64,000 nt of DNA from Fratercula arctica (Eukaryota; Chordata; Aves; Charadriiformes; Alcidae), in the NCBI GenBank assembly GCA_947846985.1, contig CANTUZ010000025.1:17172100-17236099 (forward strand), written 5' to 3'. The notes under the pieces were generated by a model that saw only the letters and a list, made by a program, of their open reading frames with translations, made no database searches and had not been told where the DNA came from. Below are positions 24,210-34,803 of this stretch, piece after piece (position 1 is the first letter of the stretch; each line of letters starts with the position of its first letter). The position numbers were made by a program, and so were the translations under genes.

Positions 24210-26428
24210 CTACGGGAAAACAGAAAAATTGTATTAATTAGGGCTGCTTCTTCTTACACTCCCAATACAGGTTGCGTCTCTCAAAAAAAATGAAGTGCCC
24301 AAATCAGCTTTAAAAAGCTCTTATTCCTTTAACTTAAGTGGGAATGGAATAGTGCCCAGTCTCTTTTTACAGTTTTACAGTTTGATGGGTTTCAAGGATT
24401 TGAATCCAGCCTGTGCCTTTAAAATCAAACTCAACATGGAGTCAATATTTTCACTTAAAGCACATTCAGAAAAGTTCATTACAGAAAAGCAGCAGATTTA
24501 ATTGTGTTTCACAAGTATTATGTAAAGTCCAGGTGTTAATTATATGCTTAATTTATTCATAAGTGAAATGGTTGTATCCCTTCCTTTGATACTGCACCGA
24601 ACTCTGTACTCACATACTAGCACACATCCACATCAGAGACTTTTAGTTATTATGTTCAAATTACATGTGCAATATGCACCCACAGGAAAGATCAACAGCA
24701 AAAATGTAAAATGCCTATATTGGGCTTTTTTATGTCAGTTAAGCATTTACAGTTTCCAGTGGTAATTAAGTGAAAGGTCCTCTCCCATTATGCAGAGCAA
24801 ATGAATGCTCATCTGAATCAGAAATGCTTCCCTTCCTAGGCTTACAAAAATGCTTTCTCCAAACCCAAATAATGCTGATTTTCTATAGTCTTATCAGTAC
24901 ACAAATTAAAGATAGTGAGAGCAGTAAACTGTAAAACTGCCAGTAGTGTAGTGCAAATCAGCATTATGAGCCAAAATACCACGAGTTTTATGTGGTATTT
25001 TAGAGGTGCCACAGGGGCTCCATATTTTAAGTTGCATAGCATTTAAAACAGGGATTAAACCTCTGTACCCGCCCCCTGACTAAAAAACACAGTATTTACT
25101 CCCCCTACTTTTAGCCCTTGATCTCTGAGTACAAGACAATTTTCAGAGAAATTATGGGGATACAAGTTGCATCTTTTTATAAACATTTAGAATGGAATCT
25201 TTAAGAGATTTTATTTACTATACTTTTGTTGATTCCTTCTAGCAATGGTCTGAAGTTTGCAAGCTGACTGGTCCTAATGTGTGAGAACAAAATGGGTGAG
25301 CTACTCTTTCGTTACTCAGGTCAACTGAGCTGCCCTACAATAGATGCTGATGGAAATATCTCATGTGGATCATGATGGTCAAAATTAAAGCACAATTTGC
25401 ACGTAGGACAGAAGTTGTGGTTAAGTAAAAACCGGTCAATATGTTAACTAATATGATGTTTTTCCTAATATTCACAAACAATAGGTTGGGAGGTTGAAAG
25501 GAAGAAGTTAAATCCTCCTATGAAATTGGGCTCTTCTCTCCAGCACTGAGACAACATAAAACATGTCAAATCTTACCCCTCCACAGGTGATTCTCACTCA
25601 TCAAAAAAAGTCCATCCAGTCCTGACACTTCTGAGCAGTGCACACAGATGCATGGTATTCCCAAATGAGAGAAGTGCCTGCTTCTCTTACCTGCACAGTG
25701 ACTAAATCCCACCATCCCTGAAAGACAACCAGATATACAGTGGGTTCTACCTGCAGATAGGTACCCATGCCACTTACTAGTCTAGTGGGATGCCACTTAC
25801 TAGTATAGTGGAAGGCAACATATTTCAGGTCATGGTAAGACAAGATTTAAATCTTGGTTTCTGCACAGCAGAAGACCCTTCTCTTCCACACCAGGAGGAC
25901 TCCCTAACCATCAAATGATGGATCCCTCAGGGAAATCTCTGTCCAGCTGAAGCTGTTCCATTTCATGGGATCTTGCCTGACACCCTAAAAGGGAAAGCCT
26001 GGGCTCAAGCTCTGACTTCAGACCAAGACAAATAGAAGGGGCTTTGAAAATCACCCCTCTTCCACTTTCTAAATAACAGAGTATCACAATACAGATCTGA
26101 AAATGAGCCTTAAACATCTTACAGAAGAGCCCCAGATATCCTATGAGATCATATTTTTCTCTTTTTCTCTTAAGAAGATAAAAATGTAAAAATATATCTT
26201 TTAAGAAAATCTTAAAAAAAAAAAAAAAGACTAACTCCAGGAAAGGGTTTTTTGTTGGTAAGCTGGAGTGGACATAAGAGCCTAACTACTTCATGAGCGG
26301 AACTGAACAGGACTGAAGTCCCATTTTTCCTATGGATTTCCTCCTGGCTGGTTACATGCTTAATGGCTTAATGGCCATCTAATTCTCCATTTCTCTGTGA
26401 GGAGCTGATCTGCCTCATTCAGAGACAA
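24210..26428. other. NTRK2 intron, mostly unique
   Basis: AT-rich intron. A short tandem duplication of about 22-23 bp lies at 25768-25812 (TGCCACTTACTAG repeated). A SINE-like relic is listed separately at 25840-25915. No gene was seen. Confidence 0.5.
25840..25915 (-). repeat. possible ancient tRNA-derived SINE (MIR-like) relic
   Basis: The segment resembles the core of MIR-like SINEs, with GATTTAAATCTTGG, the complement of a decayed B-box region, followed by a CCAGGAGGACTCCCTAACCAT block. Recognition is by eye and weak. Confidence 0.35.
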
Positions 26429-26433
26429 GAGCT

Positions 26434-26819
26434 TGTCGTGGTTTAGCTTCAGCTGGCAACAAAGAACCACATGGACGCTCACTCACCCCCCAAAGCTGTC
26501 TGGGAGAATTGGAAGAAAAAGGCAAAATTCGTGGGTTGAGATAAAGGCAGTTTAATAGAACAGCAAAGAAAAGAGAAAAAACAACAACAATAACACTGAT
26601 AGAGGAATGTACAAAACACGATTAATGTACCACTGCTCACCAACCGGACCAAGGAACCCCCCAGCCTGCTCCCAAGCATGGACTTTCTGCTCCCTCCTCG
26701 GCCAGCTTCCTGGCCAGCTCCTCCACTATAGACTGGGCATGGCTCACATGGTATGGAATACCTGTGTCCCATGCCACATCCTTGTGAAAATTAACCCTAT
26801 CCCCACCAGAACCAGAACA
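26434..26819 (-). mobile_element. solo LTR, avian ERVL-type family B, shortened
   Basis: Minus-strand copy of 386 bp. On plus it begins TGTCGTGGTTTAGC and ends ACCAGAACA. The 5-bp duplication GAGCT flanks it exactly (26429-26433 and 26820-26824). TCGTGGGTTGAGATAAAGGC is the complement of the family's conserved block. It is shorter than the 520-560 bp relatives. Confidence 0.87.
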
Positions 26820-26824
26820 GAGCT

Positions 26825-27826
26825 CTACTGGACAGCAGACTGTTCAGTGTTGCCATAATTGTATTTTGTTGTCATTTAGCTTTAGGCCACTCATCACTTT
26901 TGGAGAATTATTGCAACCCCCTAGGCATAAGAATAGTCCTTACTTGATTTAAATTCATAAGCCAGACTTACTGTCCAAATATCAGTGAGTATGTTACTTT
27001 CTGAACACTTGATGCAGGTATAAATGACTGCATGAGCCAGTGAGGAACTGGAACTATTAATTCAAGCAAAATTATCAAAAGAATAAAGAATTATTATTTT
27101 TAACAAATCCAGTTGTGAAAAACCAAAAGTAACTCAATAAGTTTAATTGTCTTTTCAGATTTTTACCAGTTGTGTTTGCTATATACCAGACAAAGGTAGT
27201 AAGAAGCAGTAAAAACAGTAACAAAAAAATCCTGTTCCTATATTCTTGGTCATTGGTTGACACATTTAGTACTTTATGACTGTAACCTTTTCCTCCATGT
27301 AGTTTAGCACCTTAAGGTTTTTCAAGTTGGTGAGTAATTCAACAGAAATTTTTCAGACCACTGTTATTGATTTATTACCTTAAACTATACTTTGACATTA
27401 AATTTACTGTTATATATTTTTTTCATAAACTGAGCACTTTATATTGATTATAGAGATGCCTGCTATGGTCTCTTTAATCCATGTTAAGTGAAAAAACATG
27501 GACCAACTTATTACAGAGTAGGCAATGACCACTCATCCACTTCCATGGAAAGAGAATATAAATTAGTTCACGAATTCAATTACACACACACGCGTGCACA
27601 CGCATGCGTGTGCACACAGACACACACAAAGATTGTGGTGAGCAGCCCAAAGACGATTCAAAAGTACGACTGTATTTTACATACGAATATCAAGCCCACT
27701 TTAAAGTAGCTAGACCTAATACAGCTAAAAGCATACCTGTGGCAACATAGGGAATGCAAGAGTGGCCTAAGCAACTGCATAAACATTCACATAGCTAGCA
27801 ACACAGGTGCAGCTTTACATTGCAAT
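26825..27826. other. NTRK2 intron with an alternating purine-pyrimidine tract
   Basis: Unique AT-rich intron. The tract at 27581-27628 is the only structured element noticed. Confidence 0.5.
27581..27628. repeat. CA/CG alternating tract with a 22-bp perfect palindrome
   Basis: A CA-type microsatellite whose middle (27594-27615) is a perfect palindrome centred on GCATGC. The alternating purine-pyrimidine order favours Z-DNA or cruciform forms in principle. Confidence 0.85.
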
Positions 27827-27831
27827 GTCAC

Positions 27832-28395
27832 TGCACTGGGTCTGGCTAGGATGGAGTTAATTTTATTCATAGCAGCTGGTATGGCACTGTGTTTTAGATT
27901 TGTGACCAAAACACTGCTGATAACACACTAATGTTTTAGCTATTGTTGAACAGCGTTTGCACAGTGTCAAGGCCTTCTCTGTTTTTCACTCTGCCCCCCC
28001 AGTGAATAGATTGGGGGTGCACAAGAGGTTGGGAGGGGACACAATCAGGCAAATGACCTGAACTGACCAAAAAGCTGTTCCATGCCATATAACATCATGC
28101 TCAGCAATAAAACGGGAGAGGAGGGGTTTTAGGAATTTAGCCATCTTTTGCTCTGGAACTGTCTGGGCATCAGTCTATCCGAGAGGTGATGAGTGATTGC
28201 CTGTGCATCACTTGTTTTGTTTTCTGTCTTCTTCCACTTCTCCTTCACATATTAAACTATTTTTATCTCACCCACAAAGTTTTCTTGCTTTTACTTTTCC
28301 ATTCCTCTTCCCCCATCCCACTGAGGGGTGGGAGGTGGGGAAGTGAATGAGTGGCTGTGTGGTGCTTACCTGCCTACTGGGGTTAACCCACAACA
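27832..28395 (+). mobile_element. solo LTR, avian ERVL-type family B
   Basis: Starts TGCACTGGGTCTGG and ends CCCACAACA. The 5-bp duplication GTCAC flanks it exactly (27827-27831 and 28396-28400). It contains CATGCTCAGCAATAAAA and ATCTCACCCACAAAG, matching the copy at 6394-6949. Confidence 0.9.
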
Positions 28396-28707
28396 GTCAC
28401 TATGCCACTATACTGCCTACACTGCTCCTGGCAAGGAGAGGCAAGAAGGAATAGGAGGGAACAGATCTCAGGAGAATGGGAGGGAAGAGTTTAAGAAATG
28501 GTCATGGCCATTTTGCTATGCTCAGTCTCCTCTACAGGCTCTTGCTCTGCCTACGGTTTAGCCAGCCCTGTATTGCCTGTGCACGTGAGGGAAAATCTGC
28601 AGCTAGGTCTCAAATAGTTACATTTGGCTACTTATCCTAAACCAAATCAGCCTAGAGATATGAACGCATTCTAATACCTAGATCTGTAAGTATACAATGT
28701 ATCATCC

Positions 28708-29793
28708 ATGGCATCCATGAGCTCCGCACCCACCAGCTCTGATGCAGCTTCCCAGACGGAGCTCCTGTGGGAACGTGCTGCCACACAGACATCAGGCTGC
28801 AGGGTGTGCCCTGCTCTTATGCCGGTGTCGGATGGCAGTGGTGGGCACTGTGGGAGATGTGCCCAGGTAGAGGAGCTTCTCCACTTAGTGATGGAGCTCA
28901 GGGAGGAGGTAAGCATGTTGAGGGCCATCAAGGAATGCGAGAGGGAGATAGATGCTTGGAGTAGCACCCTGCCTCCCACGACAGAAACCAAGCAGGCAGA
29001 CAGAATCCCTGCTACAGAGAACTCCCTGTCCTCTCTCCGCCCGACTGAATGTGGTGACTTGGAGGACAGGGGGCAATGGCAAGAAGTTCCTGCCCGGCGC
29101 AACAGGTGCCACAGTTGTGACTGCCCAGCGACTACCCCACCTTCCCAGATACCATTGTGTAGCAGGTATAGTGCTCTGCAAGGGAACCTGTATGATGATG
29201 AGCACGATAATTCTCCTACCTTGGAGGTGTCAGCGAGGTCTAGTCAGACCACCCCCTGCACCAAAACCTCTGCAGTAAAGAAGAAAAGACGGGTCATTGT
29301 CATAGGTGACTCCCTACCGAAGGGAGCGGAAGGCCCAATATGCAGGCTGGACCTGATACATAGGGAGGTCTGCTGCCTCCCTGGGGCCCAGGCCAAGGAT
29401 GTGAAGAGGAAGCTTCCTTCCCTGGTACGGCCCTCAGACTATTACCCCCTTTTGATCTTTCAGGTAGGCAGCGACAAGGTAGCAAAAAGAAGTCTGAGGG
29501 CAATGAAGAGACATTTCAGGACCCTGGGATGACTGGTCAAAGGATCGGGAGCACAAGTTGTGTTCTCTATCCCTCCAGTTGTGGGGAATGATGAGGGGGT
29601 AAATAGGAAGAGCCAGCAGATCAATGCCTGGCTCCGAGCCTGGTGCTGCCGGCAGGACTTTGGGTTCTTTGATCATGGCCTGATTTACAAGACACCAGGC
29701 CTGCTGGTAACGGGTGGGAATAGCTTATCTTGCAGGGGGAAAAGGGTTCTAGGACAAGAGTTATCGGGGCTCACTGAGAGAGCTTTAAACTAG
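28708..29793 (+). pseudogene. CR1 ORF1, one stop from intact
   Basis: The ORF1 protein binds element RNA and has a C-terminal esterase-like fold in CR1. The first 274 codons are open (28708-29532), then a TGA at 29530-29532, then the same frame stays open to 29793. In order: an N-terminal Ser/Thr-rich start, a CGRCAQ cysteine pair, a coiled-coil-like LLHLVMELREEVSMLRA, a spacer, a basic KKKRR run, and VIVIGDSLPKG with the GDS nucleophile motif of GDSL esterases. Later blocks are VRPSDYYPLLIFQVGSD and DFGFFDHGLIY. It is the best preserved ORF1 here. Whether the stop is real needs read support. Confidence 0.85.
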
Positions 29794-30092
29794 ATTCGAA
29801 GTGGGGTGGGGATGCTACTGGGCTTACTGGTGAGGTGCCTGGGTGTAGTAGCTCAGCACTTGTGGGGGAGTGTGCCAGTATTTCTGAGAGCCAGAAGGCC
29901 TACCACATCTCAACGATGAAAACTACACACACAACTCCCTCTCTGAAATGCTTATACACCAATACACGCAGCATGGGGAATAAACAGGAAGAGCTGGAGA
30001 TCTGTGTGCGATCGCAGGGCCACGATCTCATTGCAATTACTGAGACATGGTGGGACAGCTCACATGACTGGAACCGTGTCATGGATGGCTAT

Positions 30093-31148
30093 GTCACAGA
30101 ATCACAGAATGGTTTGGGTTGGAAGGGACCTTAAAGATCATCTAGTTCCAACTCCCCGGCCATGGGCAGGGACACCTCCCACTAGACCAGGCTGCTGAAA
30201 GCCTCATCCAGCCTGGTCTTGAACACTTCCAGGGATGGGGCATCCACAACTTCCCTGGGCAACCTGTTCCAGCGCCTCACCACCCTTACAGTAAAGAATT
30301 TCTTCCTGATATCCAATCTAAATCTATCCTCTTTCAGTTTGAAGCCGTTGCCCCATGTCCTATCATTACACTCCCTGATAAAGAGTCCCTCCCCATCCTT
30401 CCTGTAGGCCCCCTTTAGGGACTGGAAGGCTGCTATAAGGTCTCCTCAGAGCCTTCTCTTCTCCAGGCTGAACAACCCCAACTCTCTCAGCCTGTATTCA
30501 TTGGGGAGTTGTTTCAATCCCCAGATCATCTTCGTGGCCCTCCGCTGGACCCGTTCCAACAGGTCCATGTCCTTCTTGTGGTGAGGACTCCAGAGCTGGA
30601 CGCAGTACTCCAGGTGGGGTCTCACCAGAGCAGAGTAGAGGGGCAGAATCGCCTCCCTCGACCTGCTGGCCATGCTTCTTTTGATGCAGTCCACGATGCG
30701 GTTGGCTTTCTGGGCTGCAAGTGCGCATTGCCTGCTCATGTTGAGCTTCTCGTCCACCAGCACCCCCAAGTCCTTCTCCTCAGGGCTGCTCTCCAGCCAT
30801 TCTCCACCCAACCTGTATTTGTGCCTGGGATTGCCATGACCCAGGTGCAGGACCTTGCACTTGGCCTGGTTGAACTTCATGAGACTCGCACAGGCCCACC
30901 TCTCAAGGCTGTCCTGGTCCCTCTGGATGGCATCCCTTCCCTCCAGTGTGTCGACCATGCCACACAGCTTGGTGTCATCGGCAAACTTGCTGAGGGTGCA
31001 CTCAGTCCCACTGTCCATGTCACCGACAAAGATGTTAAACAGCACTGGTGCCAGTACTGACCCCTGAGGAATGCCATTCATCACTGGTTTCCATGTGGAC
31101 ATTGAGCCATTGACTGCAACCCTTTGAGGGCAGTCATCTAGCCAGTCC
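30093..31148 (-). mobile_element. CR1 LINE inserted in the CR1 endonuclease; perfect inverted copy of 21420-22460
   Basis: Minus-strand 5'-truncated CR1 with its tail at the left (TCACAGAATCACAGAATGG). It interrupts the plus-strand CR1 after the endonuclease MDGY codons. From 30093 to 31133 each base pairs with 21420-22460 under position x to 52553 minus x, with no mismatch found in the stretches I compared and with every open frame on both strands identical. The first mismatch is at 31134. It includes the same TGA (30446-30448) as the partner. The 337-codon ORF from 31459 runs out of the insert into antisense host CR1, so its first third is not a real protein. Confidence 0.9.
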
Positions 31149-31168
31149 TTTACAGGAAAGACAGGCCA

Positions 31169-32749
31169 GTGAGGCGAGGTGGTGGAGTTGCACTTTATGT
31201 GAGAGAGCAACTGGAATGCATCGAGATCTCCCTGGGGGCGGATGAAGGGAGAGCTGTGAGCTTGTGGGTAAGGATTAAGGGGCAGGCAAATATGAGGGAC
31301 ACTGTTGTGGGTGTTTATTACAGGCTGCCTGATCAGGATGGGGAATCTGATGAGGCCTTCTACAGACAGCTGAAAGCAGCCCCGCAATCGCAGGTCTTGG
31401 TTCTCATGAGGGACTTCAATCACCCTGATATCTGCTGGGAAGGCTACACATCCAGGCACGCACAGCCCAGGAGGTTCCTCCAGTGTATTGATGATAACTT
31501 TTTGACACAGGTGGTGCAGGAGCCAACAAGGAGAGAAGTACTACTGGACCTAGTACTGACAAACACAGAGGGAAGTAGTCAACATGGATTCACCAAGGGG
31601 AAATCATGTCTGAGTAATCTGCTAGCCTTCTATGATGGAATGACTGGATGGAGAGATGAGGGGAGGGCAGTGGATGTTGTCTACCTTGACTTCAGCAAGG
31701 CGTTCGACACGGTCTCCCACAGCATCCTCATAGGGAAGCTTAGGAAGTGTGGGTTGGATGAATGGACAGTAAGGTGGATAGAAAACTGGTTGAAAGACAG
31801 ACCTCAGAGGGTCGTGATTAGGGGCACAGAGTCTAGTTGGAGGTCAGTGACAAGTGGTGATCCCCAGGGGTCAGTACTGGGTCCAGTCCTATTGAATATA
31901 TTCATCAATGACCTGGATGAGGGGATAGAGTGCACCCTCAGCAAGTTTGCTGATGACACAAAGCTGGGAGGGGTGGCTGACACACCAGAAGGCTGTGCCA
32001 CCATACAGCGAGACCTAGACAGGCTGGAGAGTTGGGCGGAGAGGAACCTTATGAAATTCAATAAGGGCAAGTGTAGGGTGCTGCACCTGGGGAGGAATAA
32101 CCCCATGCACCAGTACAGGTTGGGGGCTGACCTGCTGGAGAGCAGCTCTGTGGAAAGAGACCTGGAGGTCCTGGTGGACAACAGGATGACCATGAGCCAG
32201 CAATGTGCCCTTGTGGCCAAGAAGGCCGAGGACATCCTGGGGTGCATCAAGAAGAGTGTGGCCAGCAGGTCGAGGGAGGTCATCCTCCCCCTCTACTCTG
32301 CCCTGGTGAGGCCGCATCTGGAGTACTGTGTCCAGTTCTGGGCTCCCCAGTTCAAGAAGGACAGGGAATTGCTGGAGAGGGTACAGCAAAGGGCTACCAA
32401 GATGATTAGGGGACTGGAACACCTCTCTTATGAAGAAAGGCTGAGGGATTTGGGTCTCTTCAGTCTGGAAAGAAGACGACTGAGGGGGGATCTTATCAAT
32501 GCTTATAAATGCTTAAAGGGTGGGTGTGAGGATGATGGGGCCAGGCTCTTTTCAGTGGTGCCCGGCCACAGGACAAGAGGTAACGGGCACAAACTTGAGC
32601 ATAGGAAGTTCCATCTCAGCATGAGGAGGACCTTCTTTACTTTGAGGATGACAGAGCACTGGAACAGGCTGCCCAGAGAGATGGTGGAGTTTCCTTCTCT
32701 GGAGACATTGAAAACCCGCCTGGATGCGTTCCTGTGCAACCTGCTCTAG
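31169..32749 (+). pseudogene. CR1 ORF2 remnant: endonuclease piece fused to RT, 526 open codons
   Basis: The longest open frame in the window. It begins in the endonuclease ([15 protein letters not shown]), passes YYRLPDQDG and [14 protein letters not shown] (GDFN changed to RDFN), then [10 protein letters not shown], and jumps straight into RT at [15 protein letters not shown]. Compared with the CR1 at 52018-54937, roughly 320 codons between the endonuclease and RT are missing, yet the frame is kept. RT blocks [11 protein letters not shown] and [10 protein letters not shown] and the C-terminal region to the natural stop are complete. The endonuclease lacks its N-terminus (lost to the inserted CR1) and its terminal SDH block (in the deletion), so autonomous activity is not expected. 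Confidence 0.85.
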
Positions 32750-32828
32750 GTGACCCTGCTCTGGCAGGGGTATTGGACTAGATGATCTCCAGAGGTCCTT
32801 TCCAACCCTACCATTCTGTGATTCTGTG

Positions 32829-34323
32829 AAATTGAACAAATTTAGTAGGCCTTCTCAGCCTATCCTGAAATGATTTGCTTTACAAACGCCTTATAGCTCT
32901 GTTGTTGTTCTCAAATGTCTTTCTAGATGAGTAGGTCCGGTGCCCTAATCTGTATACAGTATTCAATGCCTTCCCAGCAGCTAAAGTAATGGGGAGAAGA
33001 TGCAAAAAAGTCTAATACAAAGTTACTTCTGATCAGAGACTGAATTTGCTTTGTTCTGCTGCATCATGCTGAGATTCTGTTTCAATATAGCCACTAAACA
33101 TTTCTCAGCAACTGTGCCACTTAGCCAATAAATTCGCATTGTGAATTTCCACAGTCATTGCATATGCACTTGACTTTATGGAATTTCATCTTATACAATC
33201 ATAATTCACTGGGAAATTGACACACAGGTAGACAACAGAAACTCATTCTGGAAGATACTTTCCTTATTCACCAACTGATTATAGTAAAAGCAATTTACTT
33301 TATTCAGGTATGTAAGTATGAAGTAACATGTAACCCTCATAGGCCAGCGAGAGTTCTAGATGGATAGACTTAAACACACACTTGAATACTTGGCTAAAAC
33401 AGTGAGCCCCACACATGATCTCAATGTTTTGTAGGACTGGAACCACAATTTTCCATATAAGTAGCAGGAATGAGTTACTCCGTCCCACTGTCATGATTTG
33501 GGCCAGACTGACCACTGACGAATGACAGATTCAGTGCCACTGAAAGGCACTCCAGTCTTTCAGGGATATGTATTTAAACTAAAAACCCACAAAATCTTTC
33601 TTTATAACTGATCATTTTTTCTCTGTACTTTGCTAAATCTAAACTAATCTAGAAAAACGCGGTCAAGAAGTTGCACAGGCATCAAATCTGTTTCCTGAAG
33701 TTCATGAACTGCAAAGTACAATTGGGTGGGAAAATAACCGCATTCTTATATTCTGCTTTGGGTGCATCAGCTCAGCTCAGAATTGAGCTGAAGTGAATCT
33801 TCTGATCATCTTCACTTACAAAACTTGAGTTGACAGGCATGGTAGAGTCTCAGGGAATGTAAACTAGTCAAACTACATTAGAAGATGTGCTCCATGCATG
33901 GACCAAATGCACTTCTAGCTGCTAAAACATGTTCAGCCCACTGAATCAGTCTAGTGCTAGTCCAAAGTCAAACCCATGTCACTGAGTGTGATGCACATAG
34001 TGTGGACATCATACTCTCACCACCAAACAACTCAGTAGAGAGATGCACTCCTTTGTGCTCCACTACTTACTAAAAGAGACACAGCCAGTGATCACTGTTA
34101 GAAACAGGATAATGAGCTGCATGGGTCTTTTTGCCATTCCACATTATGTTCTACCATTATGATCTTCCAATTCCTTATCATACATGTCCTATTTCATGCC
34201 CATTAATGACAGGAGGCCATTAGAAGTTAAAACATTTTATATTAAGGAAACAGGAAGAGAGAGAAGGGAGTTAACAAGGTTTGGACAATTTTAACTTATA
34301 AAACAGAAGCTATCCTTACTCAC
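32829..34323. other. NTRK2 intron, possibly with a very old CR1 relic
   Basis: About 1.5 kb. At 32840-33130 on the minus strand there is weak CR1-like order (CCTTCTCAGCCT, later a CTGTATACAGTATTCAATGCC stretch resembling the APELDTVFQ region), too decayed to call firmly. The rest is unique. Confidence 0.35.
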
Positions 34324-34395
34324 ATGTATTGTAGGTTGACGTTTTTCACAAATGCCTGATGGGACACAAACCTTAAGCCTGAATCCACCACAGTC
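34324..34395 (-). CDS. NTRK2: NTRK2 exon, leucine-rich repeat
   Basis: This 72-bp exon encodes a leucine-rich repeat of TrkB. It starts after a TTTCACAG acceptor (34396 is its last base) and ends before a GTGAGT donor (34323-34318). The first base completes the Leu codon left open by the exon at 34617-34691, 23 codons follow, and the final two bases (AT) open an Ile codon completed by the exon at 24141-24209. Codons read TVVDSGLRFVSHQAFVKNVN and then LQY. The intron to the upstream exon is only about 220 bp, matching the close spacing of small LRR exons in Trk genes. No defect is seen. Confidence 0.94.
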
Positions 34396-34616
34396 CTGTG
34401 AAAGTATATAAAACTTAGAATAGTTCATTTAAAAGAAATAAATTGAAAGAATAATGATAATGTTTAAAATAAGAATGTGGATGAAATATCAACTAGGTTG
34501 AACTGCAAGCTCTATAGCTGTCTTCTATAATGCAAAAAGTTAGCCCTACTCTCTCATGAGGTCTATAAATGCTTCTGCAAGAGAAATAAAGAAATATAAT
34601 TGTCCCATATACTCAC

Positions 34617-34691
34617 AGATTTTTAAGTCCAACATAAAATCCAACTTCATTGTCATTGATACTCTCTAATTTCTGCTGTTTTGAGATATAA
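34617..34691 (-). CDS. NTRK2: NTRK2 exon, first leucine-rich repeat segment
   Basis: This 75-bp exon is the most upstream NTRK2 exon found. It opens after a pyrimidine-rich tract and a CAACAG acceptor (34697-34692) and closes before a GTGAGT donor (34616-34611). One base completes an Ile codon, 24 codons follow and two bases open a Leu codon. Codons read YISKQQKLESINDNEVGFYV and then GLKN, the start of the TrkB leucine-rich repeats. An ERVL-type LTR begins about 110 bp upstream at 34804, close to where branch-point signals would sit. The exon carrying the signal peptide and N-terminal cap must lie further right and was not found in the window. Confidence 0.94.
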
Positions 34692-34803
34692 CTGTTGAAA
34701 AAGACAAAAAACAAAGTAAGAAAGTGGCTACTTCCACAGCTTTGATTGATCAGAAGTCAGCAATGAAGTCTGAAAGCTGACAGTGGTTGCTGACCTATTG
34801 CAC

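Larger units (their letters stand above)
28690..32828 (+). mobile_element. long CR1 LINE with ORF1 and ORF2, split by a second CR1
   Basis: Plus-strand CR1 whose own sequence is 28690-30092 and about 31149-32828. It carries ORF1 (28708-29793, one stop), the start of the endonuclease (about 29919-30092), then, after the insert, the rest of the endonuclease fused to RT (31169-32749). The tail ends CCATTCTGTGATTCTGTGA. It lacks the GC-rich 5' UTR seen at 17518. About 1 kb of ORF2 between endonuclease and RT is deleted. Its 3' half is nearly the same as the young CR1s at 3482 and 47075. Confidence 0.9.

Noticed and set aside
30446..31459. 337-codon minus-strand ORF as one protein
   Set aside because: Its first part is antisense to host CR1 and its second part is the inserted CR1; the join is an insertion junction.
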